Below, piece after piece: positions 26,792-34,894 of a stretch of 59,860 bases of DNA. The translations under genes and the position numbers were made by a program. The stretch covers positions 1 through 59,860 of the forward strand of contig JBMOPD010000037.1 in NCBI GenBank assembly GCA_049323615.1, read 5' to 3'. The notes beneath the pieces are model-generated. The model did not search any database. It saw only the letters and a program-made list of their open reading frames with translations, and had not been told where the DNA came from. Numbering within the stretch: position 1 is the stretch's first letter; the number at the start of each line of letters is the position of its first letter. Source of the DNA: JBMOPD01 sp049323615. GTDB lineage: Bacteria > Bacillota > Desulfotomaculia > Desulfotomaculales > Desulfocucumaceae.

Positions 26792-26827
26792 ATCCCGGCC
26801 TGCAAAAAAGGGCCGGGATATGTTTTT
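26792..26827 (+). terminator. Terminator of the ferredoxin-AOR operon
   Basis: ATCCCGGCC pairs perfectly with GGCCGGGAT around a 10-base loop, then ATGTTTTTG follows. It is 8 bp past the AOR stop. Confidence 0.88.
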
Positions 26828-26873
26828 GCCCCGCGGGAATAATAAATAGCGTGATCATTGTATTTTTTAGCTG

Positions 26874-27113
26874 TCAAAACTGGGTCAGTTCCTCTTTCAC
26901 CTTAAAAAACTCTTCCCGTGAAATTTCGCCCCTGGCGTATCGTTCCTTGAGGGCCGCAACGGGCCCGCCGTGGCGGGAATTGTCTTTTTTGGCCACCCTG
27001 TCCCAAAGCCGGATCCCCACTGTTACAGCCAGAATTATAAGCAGCACGGGTATCAGCATGTGAAGCAGCATGGACACCCCCCAGAAAAAATTGCCGTAAA
27101 AACCCCCAAACAT
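26874..27113 (-). CDS. Small membrane protein with SHOCT domain
   Basis: About 79 residues. One membrane helix (LLHMLIPVLLIILAVTVGI) is followed by a SHOCT motif (VAALKERYARGEISREEFF), a short oligomerisation module. The ATG at 27113 has GGGAG 9 nt upstream, and the ATG at 27122 sits too close to that site. It is the last gene after the copper-type sensor kinase. SHOCT membrane proteins are frequent beside P-type ATPases and two-component systems. Confidence 0.8.
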   Translation of the reverse strand: MFGGFYGNFFWGVSMLLHMLIPVLLIILAVTVGIRLWDRVAKKDNSRHGGPVAALKERYARGEISREEFFKVKEELTQF

Positions 27114-27200
27114 ATAAATCATCTCCCGTTTTAATTTTATCCATGGCTTAATATTAGCGGGTATTCTTTACAAACCAATAACGGAATTTTAACGAAAATG

Positions 27201-28667
27201 TCACATCTGCAAGGGTAGTGTGAATGAAAAAGTGGTTCCCTCACCCGGCAAGCTCTCCACACCTACACTGCCGCCCATTTTTTCAACCAGCCTTTTGACA
27301 ATGGCCAGCCCCAGCCCGGTGCCGCCGCCGTCACTCCTGGCCCTTGACTTGTCTACCTTGTAAAACTTCTCCCAGATCAAATCCTGTTCTGCGGGGGGGA
27401 TTCCCGGCCCGCTGTCAGTGACACTTACCCGCACGAACCCGCCTGCGCCTTTTGCACCCACGACCACCTTTCCCCCCCGGGGAGTGTACCTGATGGCGTT
27501 CCCGATCAGGTTGATCATCACCTGCTCCAGGCGGTCCGGATTGGCCCTGACCGGCGGCAGGTCGCCGGCCATGTCCAGGTAAAGATCAATTCCTTTTCTT
27601 TCGGCCAGGGGCCGCATTTTATCCACCGACCTCTCCAGCACCGGAGCGGCATCAAACTCCCGCAGTTCTACCCGCTCCTGGCCGGCCTCTATCCTCCTCA
27701 GGTCAAGCAGGTCCGAAACAAGCCTTTTCATCCTCCCCGCTTCCTCCACAATCCCGTCCACACACTCCCGCCGCTCTTCCTCGGAATCGGCCACATTGTC
27801 CTGGAGGGCCTCGGCATACCCCTGGATGATTGTCAGCGGCGTCCTTAATTCGTGGGAAATACCGGCCACGAAATCCTTCCTGGTCTGATCCAGCCTTTCC
27901 AGGGCGGCTATTTTTTCCTGCAGCTGGCCGGACAGGGAATTCAGCGCGGCGGCCAGGGCGCCTATCTCATCCTCCGATTTCACTTCCACCTTTCTGGAAA
28001 AATCGCCTCCGGCCAGGCCCAGGGCAACACTGTTCATCTGAATCAGGGGCCCGGACAGGGAGCGGGAGAAAAAGAGGCTTAAAAGGGTGGCCAGTATAAT
28101 TCCCCCGATGCCGACATTAAGAATAACCCTTTGGAAGTCGGATACCTGCCCCTCAATGTCGGACATGGAGTGGCTGACAACCACGGCGCCGGTTGTCACT
28201 CCCCGGGTTTCAACCGGCACGGCCACGGCCATGACTTCAGCGTCGATGATACGGTTCATCCCGGTATTGAACACGGTTTCACCGGCCATAACCTTCCTCA
28301 GGTCTTCCCCGGTGATTAAATCACCGTGGTGGCCGAGGACACTGATCCTTTGGGAAGTAGTCCCCGCTGCGCTTATATTCATGCCCATCCCGTGACACTC
28401 CTCAATGAAGCCCTGCCGGTCCACCAGCATGATATTGGTATTGGTCATCCCGGACAGCAACCTGATTTTTTCCCGGATGTCTCCGCCTGCGCTGACGGCG
28501 CCGGCAATATCGCGCCCCTGCCGGGAAATATGATCGATCTGCTGCCTGTAATAGATTTTTCTAATCATATCCGACTGGACCAGGCCGGTAATCCAGGTAA
28601 TGATCAGCACCAGGACCACCATCACCAGCCACAGCCTGGCCACAATGCTTTTCCTGAAAAAATTCAT
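27201..28667 (-). CDS. Sensor histidine kinase of the copper operon
   Basis: 488 residues. Two membrane helices (about 12-30 and 183-200) frame an extracytoplasmic sensor domain of about 150 residues. HAMP (about 202-255), HisKA with the phospho-acceptor His272 in GISHELRTPLT and an HATPase domain (NLIGNAIRY, DSGPGIP, GTGLGLAIVK) follow. The sensor domain contains CHGMGMN, a Cys/His/Met cluster that could bind copper, which is a speculation. It overlaps its response regulator by 4 bp. Confidence 0.92.
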   Translation of the reverse strand: MNFFRKSIVARLWLVMVVLVLIITWITGLVQSDMIRKIYYRQQIDHISRQGRDIAGAVSAGGDIREKIRLLSGMTNTNIMLVDRQGFIEECHGMGMNISAAGTTSQRISVLGHHGDLITGEDLRKVMAGETVFNTGMNRIIDAEVMAVAVPVETRGVTTGAVVVSHSMSDIEGQVSDFQRVILNVGIGGIILATLLSLFFSRSLSGPLIQMNSVALGLAGGDFSRKVEVKSEDEIGALAAALNSLSGQLQEKIAALERLDQTRKDFVAGISHELRTPLTIIQGYAEALQDNVADSEEERRECVDGIVEEAGRMKRLVSDLLDLRRIEAGQERVELREFDAAPVLERSVDKMRPLAERKGIDLYLDMAGDLPPVRANPDRLEQVMINLIGNAIRYTPRGGKVVVGAKGAGGFVRVSVTDSGPGIPPAEQDLIWEKFYKVDKSRARSDGGGTGLGLAIVKRLVEKMGGSVGVESLPGEGTTFSFTLPLQM

Positions 28668-29368
28668 TCCGCCACCTCAAATTTGTACCCCACGCCCCAT
28701 ACCGTCTGGACTATTTCGGGGCAGCCGGGCACTTTGTAGAGCTTGTCCCGCAACCTGTTCACGTGGGTATCAACGGTCCGCGTATCGCCAAAGTAGTCAT
28801 AGCCCCAAACCCCTTGCAGGAGTTCATCCCTGGTGAATACCCTGCCCGGGTGTCTGGCCAAAAAAAGCAGCAGGTCAAATTCCCTGGCCGTAAGGGCAAC
28901 GGGCTGACCGCATATGGCGACCTTACGGGTTTTGGGGTCGATTTCCACTAATTTGCCGGTTACCGGCCTGTCCGGGTCGGCGGGCCTTCCCCCGTCCTGA
29001 TTACCGGCCCGGGCGGTGCGGCGCAGCACCGCCTTTACCCGGGCCAGCAGTTCCCTGGGGCTGAAGGGTTTGACCACGTAGTCATCGGCCCCCATCTCCA
29101 GCCCCACAATGCGGTCAATTTCTTCCTCCCTGGCCGTGAGCATTATGATCGGAACCGAAGACCCGGCCCGCACCTCACGGCAGACAGTCCAGCCGTCAAT
29201 GCCGGGCATCATGATGTCCAGGATGATCAAATCAAACTGTTCCCGCTCCAGCATTTCCAGGGCCTGTTTCCCGTCGGCGGCCTCCGCTACGGCAAAGCCC
29301 TCCCTGGTAAAGTACATCCTCACTATATTGCGGATTTTATCCTCGTCATCCACTACCAGAATCTTCAT
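28664..29368 (-). CDS. OmpR-family response regulator of the copper operon
   Basis: 234 residues. The receiver domain has VVDDEDK, the phospho-acceptor Asp in LIILDIMMPG and the conserved Lys in VVKPFSPRELL. The C-terminal winged helix is of the OmpR/PhoB type (ALTAREFDLLLFLARHPGRVFT, WGYDYFGDTRTVDTHVNRLR). It lies between the copper ATPase gene and the kinase. Its likely job is to control the ATPase and its neighbours in response to metal. Confidence 0.93.
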   Translation of the reverse strand: MKILVVDDEDKIRNIVRMYFTREGFAVAEAADGKQALEMLEREQFDLIILDIMMPGIDGWTVCREVRAGSSVPIIMLTAREEEIDRIVGLEMGADDYVVKPFSPRELLARVKAVLRRTARAGNQDGGRPADPDRPVTGKLVEIDPKTRKVAICGQPVALTAREFDLLLFLARHPGRVFTRDELLQGVWGYDYFGDTRTVDTHVNRLRDKLYKVPGCPEIVQTVWGVGYKFEVAE

Positions 29369-29394
29369 ACCCGAACCTCTTTCAATAAAATTAA

Positions 29395-29417
29395 CCCCAG
29401 GACTCGACAGCCTGGGG
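29395..29417 (-). terminator. Hairpin between copA and the response regulator gene
   Basis: CCCCAGG and CCTGGGG enclose 9 bases, followed on the minus strand by TTAATTTT. It is weak as a terminator. It may lower downstream expression relative to copA, or stabilise an mRNA end. Confidence 0.5.
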
Positions 29418-29505
29418 ACTCAGTTTATGCTATATAGTCCGTGTCGCATTGTCAAGACAAAATTTAACCTGGCCCCGGGCACTATAAAAAAACCTGCCGC
29501 CAGCT

Positions 29506-31998
29506 TTACCTGGGCCTGCGGGCCGGAAGGGGCTGCAGGCGGCTGAGGCTTCTGCTATGATCAACACCCCTGAAAAGGCGGTAAGGGTCGAATCTCTTCA
29601 ACCGGAGGGCGTTGGTTACCACCGAAACCGAGCTGAAGGCCATGGCCGCCCCGGCGATAACCGGGTTTAACAGCCCGGCGGCGGCCACCGGGATGCCGAT
29701 GGTATTGTAAATAAGCGCCCAGAAAAGGTTTTGCTTAATGTTTCTTACCGTCGCCCGGCTCAAGTCAATGCTGGCCGCCACCCCGCGCAGGTCGCCCCGC
29801 ATCAGGGTTATGTCGGCCGCCTCGATGGCCACGTCGGTGCCGGTGCCCACGGCAAAGCCCACATCCGCCGCAACCAGGGCCGGCGCGTCATTGATGCCGT
29901 CCCCCACCATGCCCACCACCTTGCCCTGATCCCTGAGTTTCTGCACCTGCCGGGCTTTATCCTCGGGCAGCACCTCGGCCAGCACATTCCCGATCCCCAC
30001 CTGGCGGGCGATGGCATTGGCGGTGCGCCAGTTATCCCCGGTGATCATCCAGACCTCGATGCCCAGCCCCTGCAAAGCTCCAATTGCTTCGGCCGAGGTT
30101 TCCTTGACGGTGTCGGCCACCCCGATGACGGCGGCCATCTGCCCGTCCACCGCCATCAGCACGGCGGTTTTGCCGTTGTCCTCCAGTTCCTCGATGCTCC
30201 CCAGCACGCTTTCAAACTGGATACCGTTGTCCTTCATCAGTTTACGGGTCCCCAGCAGCAGCCTTTTCCCTTCCACCTCCGCTTTCACGCCGTGGCCTGG
30301 AATAGCTTCAAAGTGTTCGGGGTCGGCCAACCCCTCCCCTTTGTCCAGGGATTTCCTGTAAATGGCCTGGGCCAGCGGGTGTTCGGAGTTCTTTTCGGCC
30401 CGGCCGGCCAGTTCCAGCAGCAGCCCCTCCCGCCCCCGGTATTCCCCGAAGGCCACCAGGTCGGTAAATTCGGGTTCCCCCTTGGTGATGGTGCCGGTCT
30501 TGTCCAGCACCAGGGTGTTCAGGCTGTGGGCCTTTTCAAGGTATTCGCCGCTTTTGATCAGGATCCCGTTTTCAGCTCCCCTGCCGGTGCCCACCATGAT
30601 CGAAGTGGGGGTGGCCAGGCCCAGCGCGCAGGGGCAGGCGATGACCAGCACGGCGGTAAAATTGATCAGCGCCCGGGTGAAATCGCCCGGGAGGCCGAAA
30701 TAATACCAGAAAACAAACGCCGCCGCGGCCACAAACAGTACGGCGGGCACGAAATACGCGGATATGATGTCGGCCATGCGCTGGATGGGCGCCTTGGACC
30801 CCTGGGCCTCCTCCACTATGCGCACGATCTGGGCCAGGGCGGTGTCCCGGCCCACCTTGGTGGCCTCGAACTTAAAGGTGCCCAGTTTATTGATGGTGGC
30901 CCCGATAACCTCGTCGCCTTCCTTTTTGTCCACCGGCACGCTTTCCCCGGTAAGCATGGATTCGTCAACGGTGGAGTAGCCCTCCCGCACTATGCCGTCC
31001 ACCGGAATCTTTTCTCCCGGCCGCACCGCCACCAGGTCGCCGACCTCCACCTCCTCCACCGGGATTTCAATTTCCCGGCCCTGGCGGATCACCCTGGCGG
31101 TCTTGGCCTGCAGGCCTAGAAGCTTTTTGATGGCCTCGGAGGTCCTGCCCTTGGCTATGGTTTCCAGGGTTTTGCCCAGCAGCACCAGGGTAATGATGAA
31201 GGCCCCCACCTCGTAGTATACCTCGGCATGACCCGGGTAGCGGGAAAAGAAAGTGACCGCCACGCTGTAAAAATAGGCCGCGCTGGTACCCAGGGCAACC
31301 AGCACCGACATGTTGGCGCTTCTGCCTTTAAGGGCAACGAAGGCCTCCCGGTAGAAATTCCACCCGGGCCAGAACTGAACGGTGGTGGCCAGGGCAAACT
31401 GAAAGTAGGGATTGTAAAAAATAGCGGGCAGAAGAGCGTGCAGGTTGAATACCATGCCCACCATGTACACGGCCAGCGGCGCCGTAAGTATCCCCGATAT
31501 GATCACCAGCCTCTTCTGGCGGCTGATTTCCCTTTCCCGCTCCTCCTGCTCCAGCCCGGCCGTGGCGCCGCGGTCGGCCCCGGTTGCCTTGTAGCCGGCG
31601 CCGGCCACCGCCTTTTTGATTTCGGCCATTGATATCCTGCTTCCGTCGTACTCCACCACCGCCTTTTCGGTGGCGAAATTCACCCCTGCCCGGATTACCC
31701 CGGGCAGGGCGTTAAGGGTCTTTTCTATCCTGGCCACACAGGCCGAGCAGCTCATGCCGACGATATTCAATTCGGCCCTGTCAAAGGCCGTTCCGTAGCC
31801 GGCGTCCTTTACCCGGTTGCGGATATCATCTATGGTCACCTCCACCGGATTGTATTCCACCGCCATGTTTTCCAGCGCAAAGTTGACCCGGGCCGACCGC
31901 ACCCCCGGCAGCGAGGAAACCGCCTTTTCAACTCTGTTGGCGCAGGCGGCGCAGCTCATACCCGTTACTCTAAATGACGTCTTCTGCTCTTCGGCCAA
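29506..31998 (-). CDS. copA: Copper-exporting P1B-type ATPase
   Basis: 830 residues. Two N-terminal HMA domains carry CAAC (Cys16/19) and CSAC (Cys84/87). Eight membrane helices follow, with the transport motif CPC at 455-457. TGES lies at 350-353, the phosphorylation site DKTGT starts near 499, and MVGDGINDAPAL is in the hinge. These are the features of Cu(I) exporters. The start is TTG at 31998 behind GGGGG. It heads the operon with response regulator, kinase and SHOCT protein. No csoR or copZ is adjacent. Confidence 0.95.
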   Translation of the reverse strand: MAEEQKTSFRVTGMSCAACANRVEKAVSSLPGVRSARVNFALENMAVEYNPVEVTIDDIRNRVKDAGYGTAFDRAELNIVGMSCSACVARIEKTLNALPGVIRAGVNFATEKAVVEYDGSRISMAEIKKAVAGAGYKATGADRGATAGLEQEEREREISRQKRLVIISGILTAPLAVYMVGMVFNLHALLPAIFYNPYFQFALATTVQFWPGWNFYREAFVALKGRSANMSVLVALGTSAAYFYSVAVTFFSRYPGHAEVYYEVGAFIITLVLLGKTLETIAKGRTSEAIKKLLGLQAKTARVIRQGREIEIPVEEVEVGDLVAVRPGEKIPVDGIVREGYSTVDESMLTGESVPVDKKEGDEVIGATINKLGTFKFEATKVGRDTALAQIVRIVEEAQGSKAPIQRMADIISAYFVPAVLFVAAAAFVFWYYFGLPGDFTRALINFTAVLVIACPCALGLATPTSIMVGTGRGAENGILIKSGEYLEKAHSLNTLVLDKTGTITKGEPEFTDLVAFGEYRGREGLLLELAGRAEKNSEHPLAQAIYRKSLDKGEGLADPEHFEAIPGHGVKAEVEGKRLLLGTRKLMKDNGIQFESVLGSIEELEDNGKTAVLMAVDGQMAAVIGVADTVKETSAEAIGALQGLGIEVWMITGDNWRTANAIARQVGIGNVLAEVLPEDKARQVQKLRDQGKVVGMVGDGINDAPALVAADVGFAVGTGTDVAIEAADITLMRGDLRGVAASIDLSRATVRNIKQNLFWALIYNTIGIPVAAAGLLNPVIAGAAMAFSSVSVVTNALRLKRFDPYRLFRGVDHSRSLSRLQPLPARRPR

Positions 31999-32290
31999 GA
32001 TTATTCCCCCATATCACCATTTTTGTATCTGCGTCTCCATCATCCGCCGCACCCTGAACTTTTTTCAGATATTTTTTCTTTCGCCGGAGACATCTATGCC
32101 TCTAAAATAATTACCCTGCTGCCAGGTATTATTCTTGCCTGTCACGGTGGCGGCGGCGGGTGGGCCTCATATACAACACCGATAATTAGTTAATATCATA
32201 TCACTGCACAAAGAATCAAGAAAGCCGGCCCTCAAAAGAATTTTTAGCACACCCACCAAAATTTAGCTTTTTGCCCGTATAAAATGAATA
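31999..32290. other. Divergent intergenic region of copA and the CAP gene
   Basis: About 290 bp. A weak dyad TACC-N9-GGTA near 32112-32128 could be a copper-regulator site for copA. Upstream of the first riboswitch copy, TATAAA at 32278 could be the -10 of the plus-strand transcript, but no good -35 is present. I see nothing else. Confidence 0.35.
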
Positions 32291-32298
32291 AGCACGGG

Positions 32299-32412
32299 GC
32301 CGAATTTCCTGCCACAGGAATACGGGGGACCAATTGCGGGGCAAATCCTTTTAAAGCACAGGAGGTGAGACTGCCTGACTCAGCCCCGGCCCGGCAACCA
32401 ACCCCGGAGGCC
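32299..32412 (+). ncRNA. c-di-AMP (ydaO/yuaA) riboswitch, first tandem copy
   Basis: The conserved blocks occur in order: GCCGAAT, TACGGGGGACCAATTG, GGGGCAAATCC, then AGGTGAGACTGCCTGACTC, CCCGGCAACCAACC and CCCCGGAGGC, which closes the P1 stem with GCC. The blocks align end to end with the second copy 16 bp downstream (32429-32547), which has the more canonical 3' block. It most likely binds c-di-AMP. The variant core could alter affinity. No terminator stands between the copies. Confidence 0.75.
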
Positions 32413-32428
32413 GCGATTTTCAAATAAA

Positions 32429-32547
32429 GCCGAATCCCAAACCGAGGGTACGGAGGAACCAATTGTGGGGTGAATCCCAGTTAAGCCCTCCGGCTTAATT
32501 GGGTAGGGTTTTCTTTTTACCGAACCCGTCAGCTAACTCCGGAGGCT
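32429..32547 (+). ncRNA. c-di-AMP (ydaO/yuaA) riboswitch, second tandem copy
   Basis: This copy has the canonical pattern: GCCGAATCC, GGTACGGAGGAACCAATTG, GGGGTGAATCCC, GGTAGGG, and the signature GAACCCGTCAGCTAAC followed by TCCGGAGGC. The aptamer ends 20 nt before the ATG of the CAP-domain gene, and the ribosome binding site (AAGGGG) lies in between with no terminator hairpin. Control is therefore probably at translation initiation, with c-di-AMP binding hiding the site. The ligand and class are known for the family. Confidence 0.9.
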
Positions 32548-32567
32548 GAAAAAGAAAGGGGAAATTT

Positions 32568-33305
32568 ATGCGCGTACGTGCCGGTAAAATGTTTGTTGCT
32601 GTGCTGACCCTTTTCCTTTTTTCCACATTGTTTTTCCTGGGGGCGGCGGTCCCCGCCGGGGCGTCGACCGGATGCGCCACTTCGGCGTCGGACGAGCGGC
32701 TGGTTGTTGAACTGATCGACCGGGCCCTGGCCAAGGCCGGGCTGCCCTCCCCGGAATCAAGGATCATGACCAAAGGTTCCTATAAAATAGTGGTGTATAT
32801 ATACAACGGCGCCCAGAAATTTAAAACTCCCGTTAAGATGCAGCCTGTTCCCAAGCCGCAGCCGCAGCCGGCTCCTCAGCCCCAGCCAAATCCGGCTCCG
32901 CCAGCCGCCCCACCGGTTCAGGGCCTTAGCGCCGACGAGCAAAAAATGCTGGACCTGGTCAACGCGGCCCGGGCCGAGGCCGGTTTGAGGCCTTTACAGG
33001 CCGACATGGCTCTGGTCAAACTGGCCCGGCTTAAGGCACAGGACATGATTAAAAACAACTACTTCTCCCATACCTCTCCAACTTACGGGTCGCCCTTCGA
33101 CATGATGAAGGGGGCCGGGGTAACTTACCGGTATGCCGGAGAAAACCTGGCCGGGGCGCCCGCCGTTGACATTGCCCACACCAACCTGATGAAATCACCG
33201 GGCCACCGGGCCAATATCCTGAAACCCAACTTCACCAAATCGGGCATCGGGGTGGTCAACGGAGGCCCGTACGGCAAGATGTTTGTGCAGATGTTTACTG
33301 GCTGA
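32568..33305 (+). CDS. Secreted CAP-domain (SCP/YkwD-like) protein
   Basis: 245 residues. A signal peptide (about 1-33, ending AGAS) is followed by a short alpha/beta N-domain. A Pro/Gln repeat linker (PQPQPAPQPQPNP) follows, then a CAP domain from about residue 120 (LDLVNAARAEAGLRPLQ, NNYFSHTSP, GENLAG, SPGHRANIL). The YkwD-type CAP domain keeps the His and Glu of the metal pocket. Its biochemical role is unsettled; wall or spore-coat association is common. It is under two c-di-AMP riboswitches, which ties it to turgor or wall stress. Confidence 0.9.
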   Translation: MRVRAGKMFVAVLTLFLFSTLFFLGAAVPAGASTGCATSASDERLVVELIDRALAKAGLPSPESRIMTKGSYKIVVYIYNGAQKFKTPVKMQPVPKPQPQPAPQPQPNPAPPAAPPVQGLSADEQKMLDLVNAARAEAGLRPLQADMALVKLARLKAQDMIKNNYFSHTSPTYGSPFDMMKGAGVTYRYAGENLAGAPAVDIAHTNLMKSPGHRANILKPNFTKSGIGVVNGGPYGKMFVQMFTG

Positions 33306-33307
33306 TT

Positions 33308-33340
33308 ATATATAAAAAAGAAAGAGAGCCGCAGCTCTCC
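33308..33340 (-). terminator. Terminator at the end of the bza operon
   Basis: GAGAGC-CGCA-GCTCTC (33324-33339) is followed on the minus strand by TTTCTTTTTTATATA. It serves the bza operon ending at 33380 and may also stop the convergent CAP gene transcript. Confidence 0.75.
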
Positions 33341-33379
33341 TAATCTAAAAGGGTTATATGCCATAACGTTTCTTTATTT

Positions 33380-34891
33380 TTATTTACTATTGTTTCGTAA
33401 GATTATATTTATCTCTTTTTCTGCTTCCTGAATCAGAAAACTCTTGTATTCTTCAGTAAACAGCACACTCATTTCAAGGTCCGTCAAAACATCACTAAAC
33501 CATTTTACCAGCAGCCCGTTTATTTTCGCGTATTTTTCCCGATAACCCGGGGGTTCTTCCGTTTTTCCGCCCCAGATCCCGGCCATCCGGACAAAAAGAA
33601 AGTTGGTGATACGCCTCATTATACCGGCAAGGGCCGCCACTTTTTGATCCGTGAAGGCGGTCATGCCTTCGTATGCTGTAGGGGACTGGACTTTAAGGCG
33701 GCCTTCCGATTGCAGCCTTTGATAGGCCGGGGTCCCCCTTAAGATTATCTGATGGTGGTAAAGCACGTTGGCCGTAACCGGGAGATTTTTAAGCAGGTCA
33801 TTTTTTCGTAGGAATTCAAAGTTGATCCGTACATCCTCCAGAGTTGAGTCCGGCTCAAACATGATAAAACCGATATTGGGCTCGATACCGTGTTTCCGCA
33901 GGATGGCCACGGCCCTTTCATTCTGGACCACAGTGGTCATCTTGTTCATCCTCTTCAGGGATTGCTCCTTTCCACTTTCAAGGCCGATGAGTATATGGCG
34001 CAGGCCCGCCTCCACCAGCGCGCCGATGGTTTCATCATGGATGTCGTTGACCCGGGCCTCGATCCCGAACCGGACGCAGCGGGCTTTCAGGAGGGAGGCC
34101 AGGCGCAGTGCCCTCTTTTGGCCTTCCATGCCGGGGCCGAAAAAGTTTGGGTCGGTAAAATAGAAATCCTTTTTACCCCTTTCCGCAATGATTTCATCCA
34201 TCTCGGCAACGATATTCTCCGGACTTCGCCCGCGCCACCGCGACCCTTTGCCGTAAAAGGGGTTTATGCAGCAGAAGGTGCACCCCCCGTAACATCCCCG
34301 GCTCCCCAGGAGGTTTACCTCGGGAAGGCGGAACATGGCCTCCGTACGCACGGGAAAAGGGAGAAGATCCATGTCTTCCAAGGGATCCCGGCGAAGGCAT
34401 TTGACCCTGCCGGATTCATCCCGTACCGCAATGCCCGGGACGGCCCCGGAGCAATACCGGCGGGAGAGTGACCCGGCCAGCGCGGCAAAAGTCATCTCCG
34501 GCTCTCCGACTATAACCGAGTCAATTGAAGGGCACATCTGCAAAATCTCTTCAAAGGCAAAGGTTGGATAAAAACCGTAGGCCGTTATATAAGGGGAAAG
34601 ACCTTCCCTCTTTGCCCTCTCCAGAAAACCGAAGAGCTCCGGGTCTATCCTCCACTGGTAGACCATGTGGACACCCAGGATGTGCGGTCCCACGGCATCG
34701 GCCCTGTGATAAATATCTTCATAGGACAGCCCGTCCAGGAACCCCTCCACGATCTCCACCTCATGCCCCTGGCTCCTCAGCATGGCGGCGGTATAACCGG
34801 TCAGAAGGCACGAGGAAAGGGGAGTATTGGCGATGTCGTTGCACCGGTCCGGGCTAATGACCCGTGGATGTTCCAGCAAAAGGATCCTCAT
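33380..34891 (-). CDS. bzaE: BzaE, B12-binding radical SAM methyltransferase
   Basis: 503 residues. The N-terminal half has a cobalamin-binding-like domain. The radical SAM motif CYGGCTFC lies near residue 200, followed by a TIM-barrel (FTDPNFFGPGM, LIGLESGKEQSLKRM). In the known pathway BzaE performs the last methylation, giving 5,6-dimethylbenzimidazole. The assignment rests on its place as the last gene after bzaA, bzaB, cobS, cobT, bzaC and bzaD. Which of the two radical SAM proteins is D and which is E cannot be proved from motifs. AGGAGGTGAAGTG precedes the ATG. Confidence 0.8.
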   Translation of the reverse strand: MRILLLEHPRVISPDRCNDIANTPLSSCLLTGYTAAMLRSQGHEVEIVEGFLDGLSYEDIYHRADAVGPHILGVHMVYQWRIDPELFGFLERAKREGLSPYITAYGFYPTFAFEEILQMCPSIDSVIVGEPEMTFAALAGSLSRRYCSGAVPGIAVRDESGRVKCLRRDPLEDMDLLPFPVRTEAMFRLPEVNLLGSRGCYGGCTFCCINPFYGKGSRWRGRSPENIVAEMDEIIAERGKKDFYFTDPNFFGPGMEGQKRALRLASLLKARCVRFGIEARVNDIHDETIGALVEAGLRHILIGLESGKEQSLKRMNKMTTVVQNERAVAILRKHGIEPNIGFIMFEPDSTLEDVRINFEFLRKNDLLKNLPVTANVLYHHQIILRGTPAYQRLQSEGRLKVQSPTAYEGMTAFTDQKVAALAGIMRRITNFLFVRMAGIWGGKTEEPPGYREKYAKINGLLVKWFSDVLTDLEMSVLFTEEYKSFLIQEAEKEINIILRNNSK

Positions 34892-34894
34892 AAA

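Noticed and set aside
29731..31119. 462-codon plus-strand frame opposite copA
   Set aside because: It is a shadow of the copper ATPase. It lacks a ribosome site and any domain.
32108..32130. Dyad TACC-N9-GGTA as a CsoR operator for copA
   Set aside because: The match to known CsoR sites is poor and no csoR gene is adjacent. It is kept only as a weak mention in the intergenic entry.
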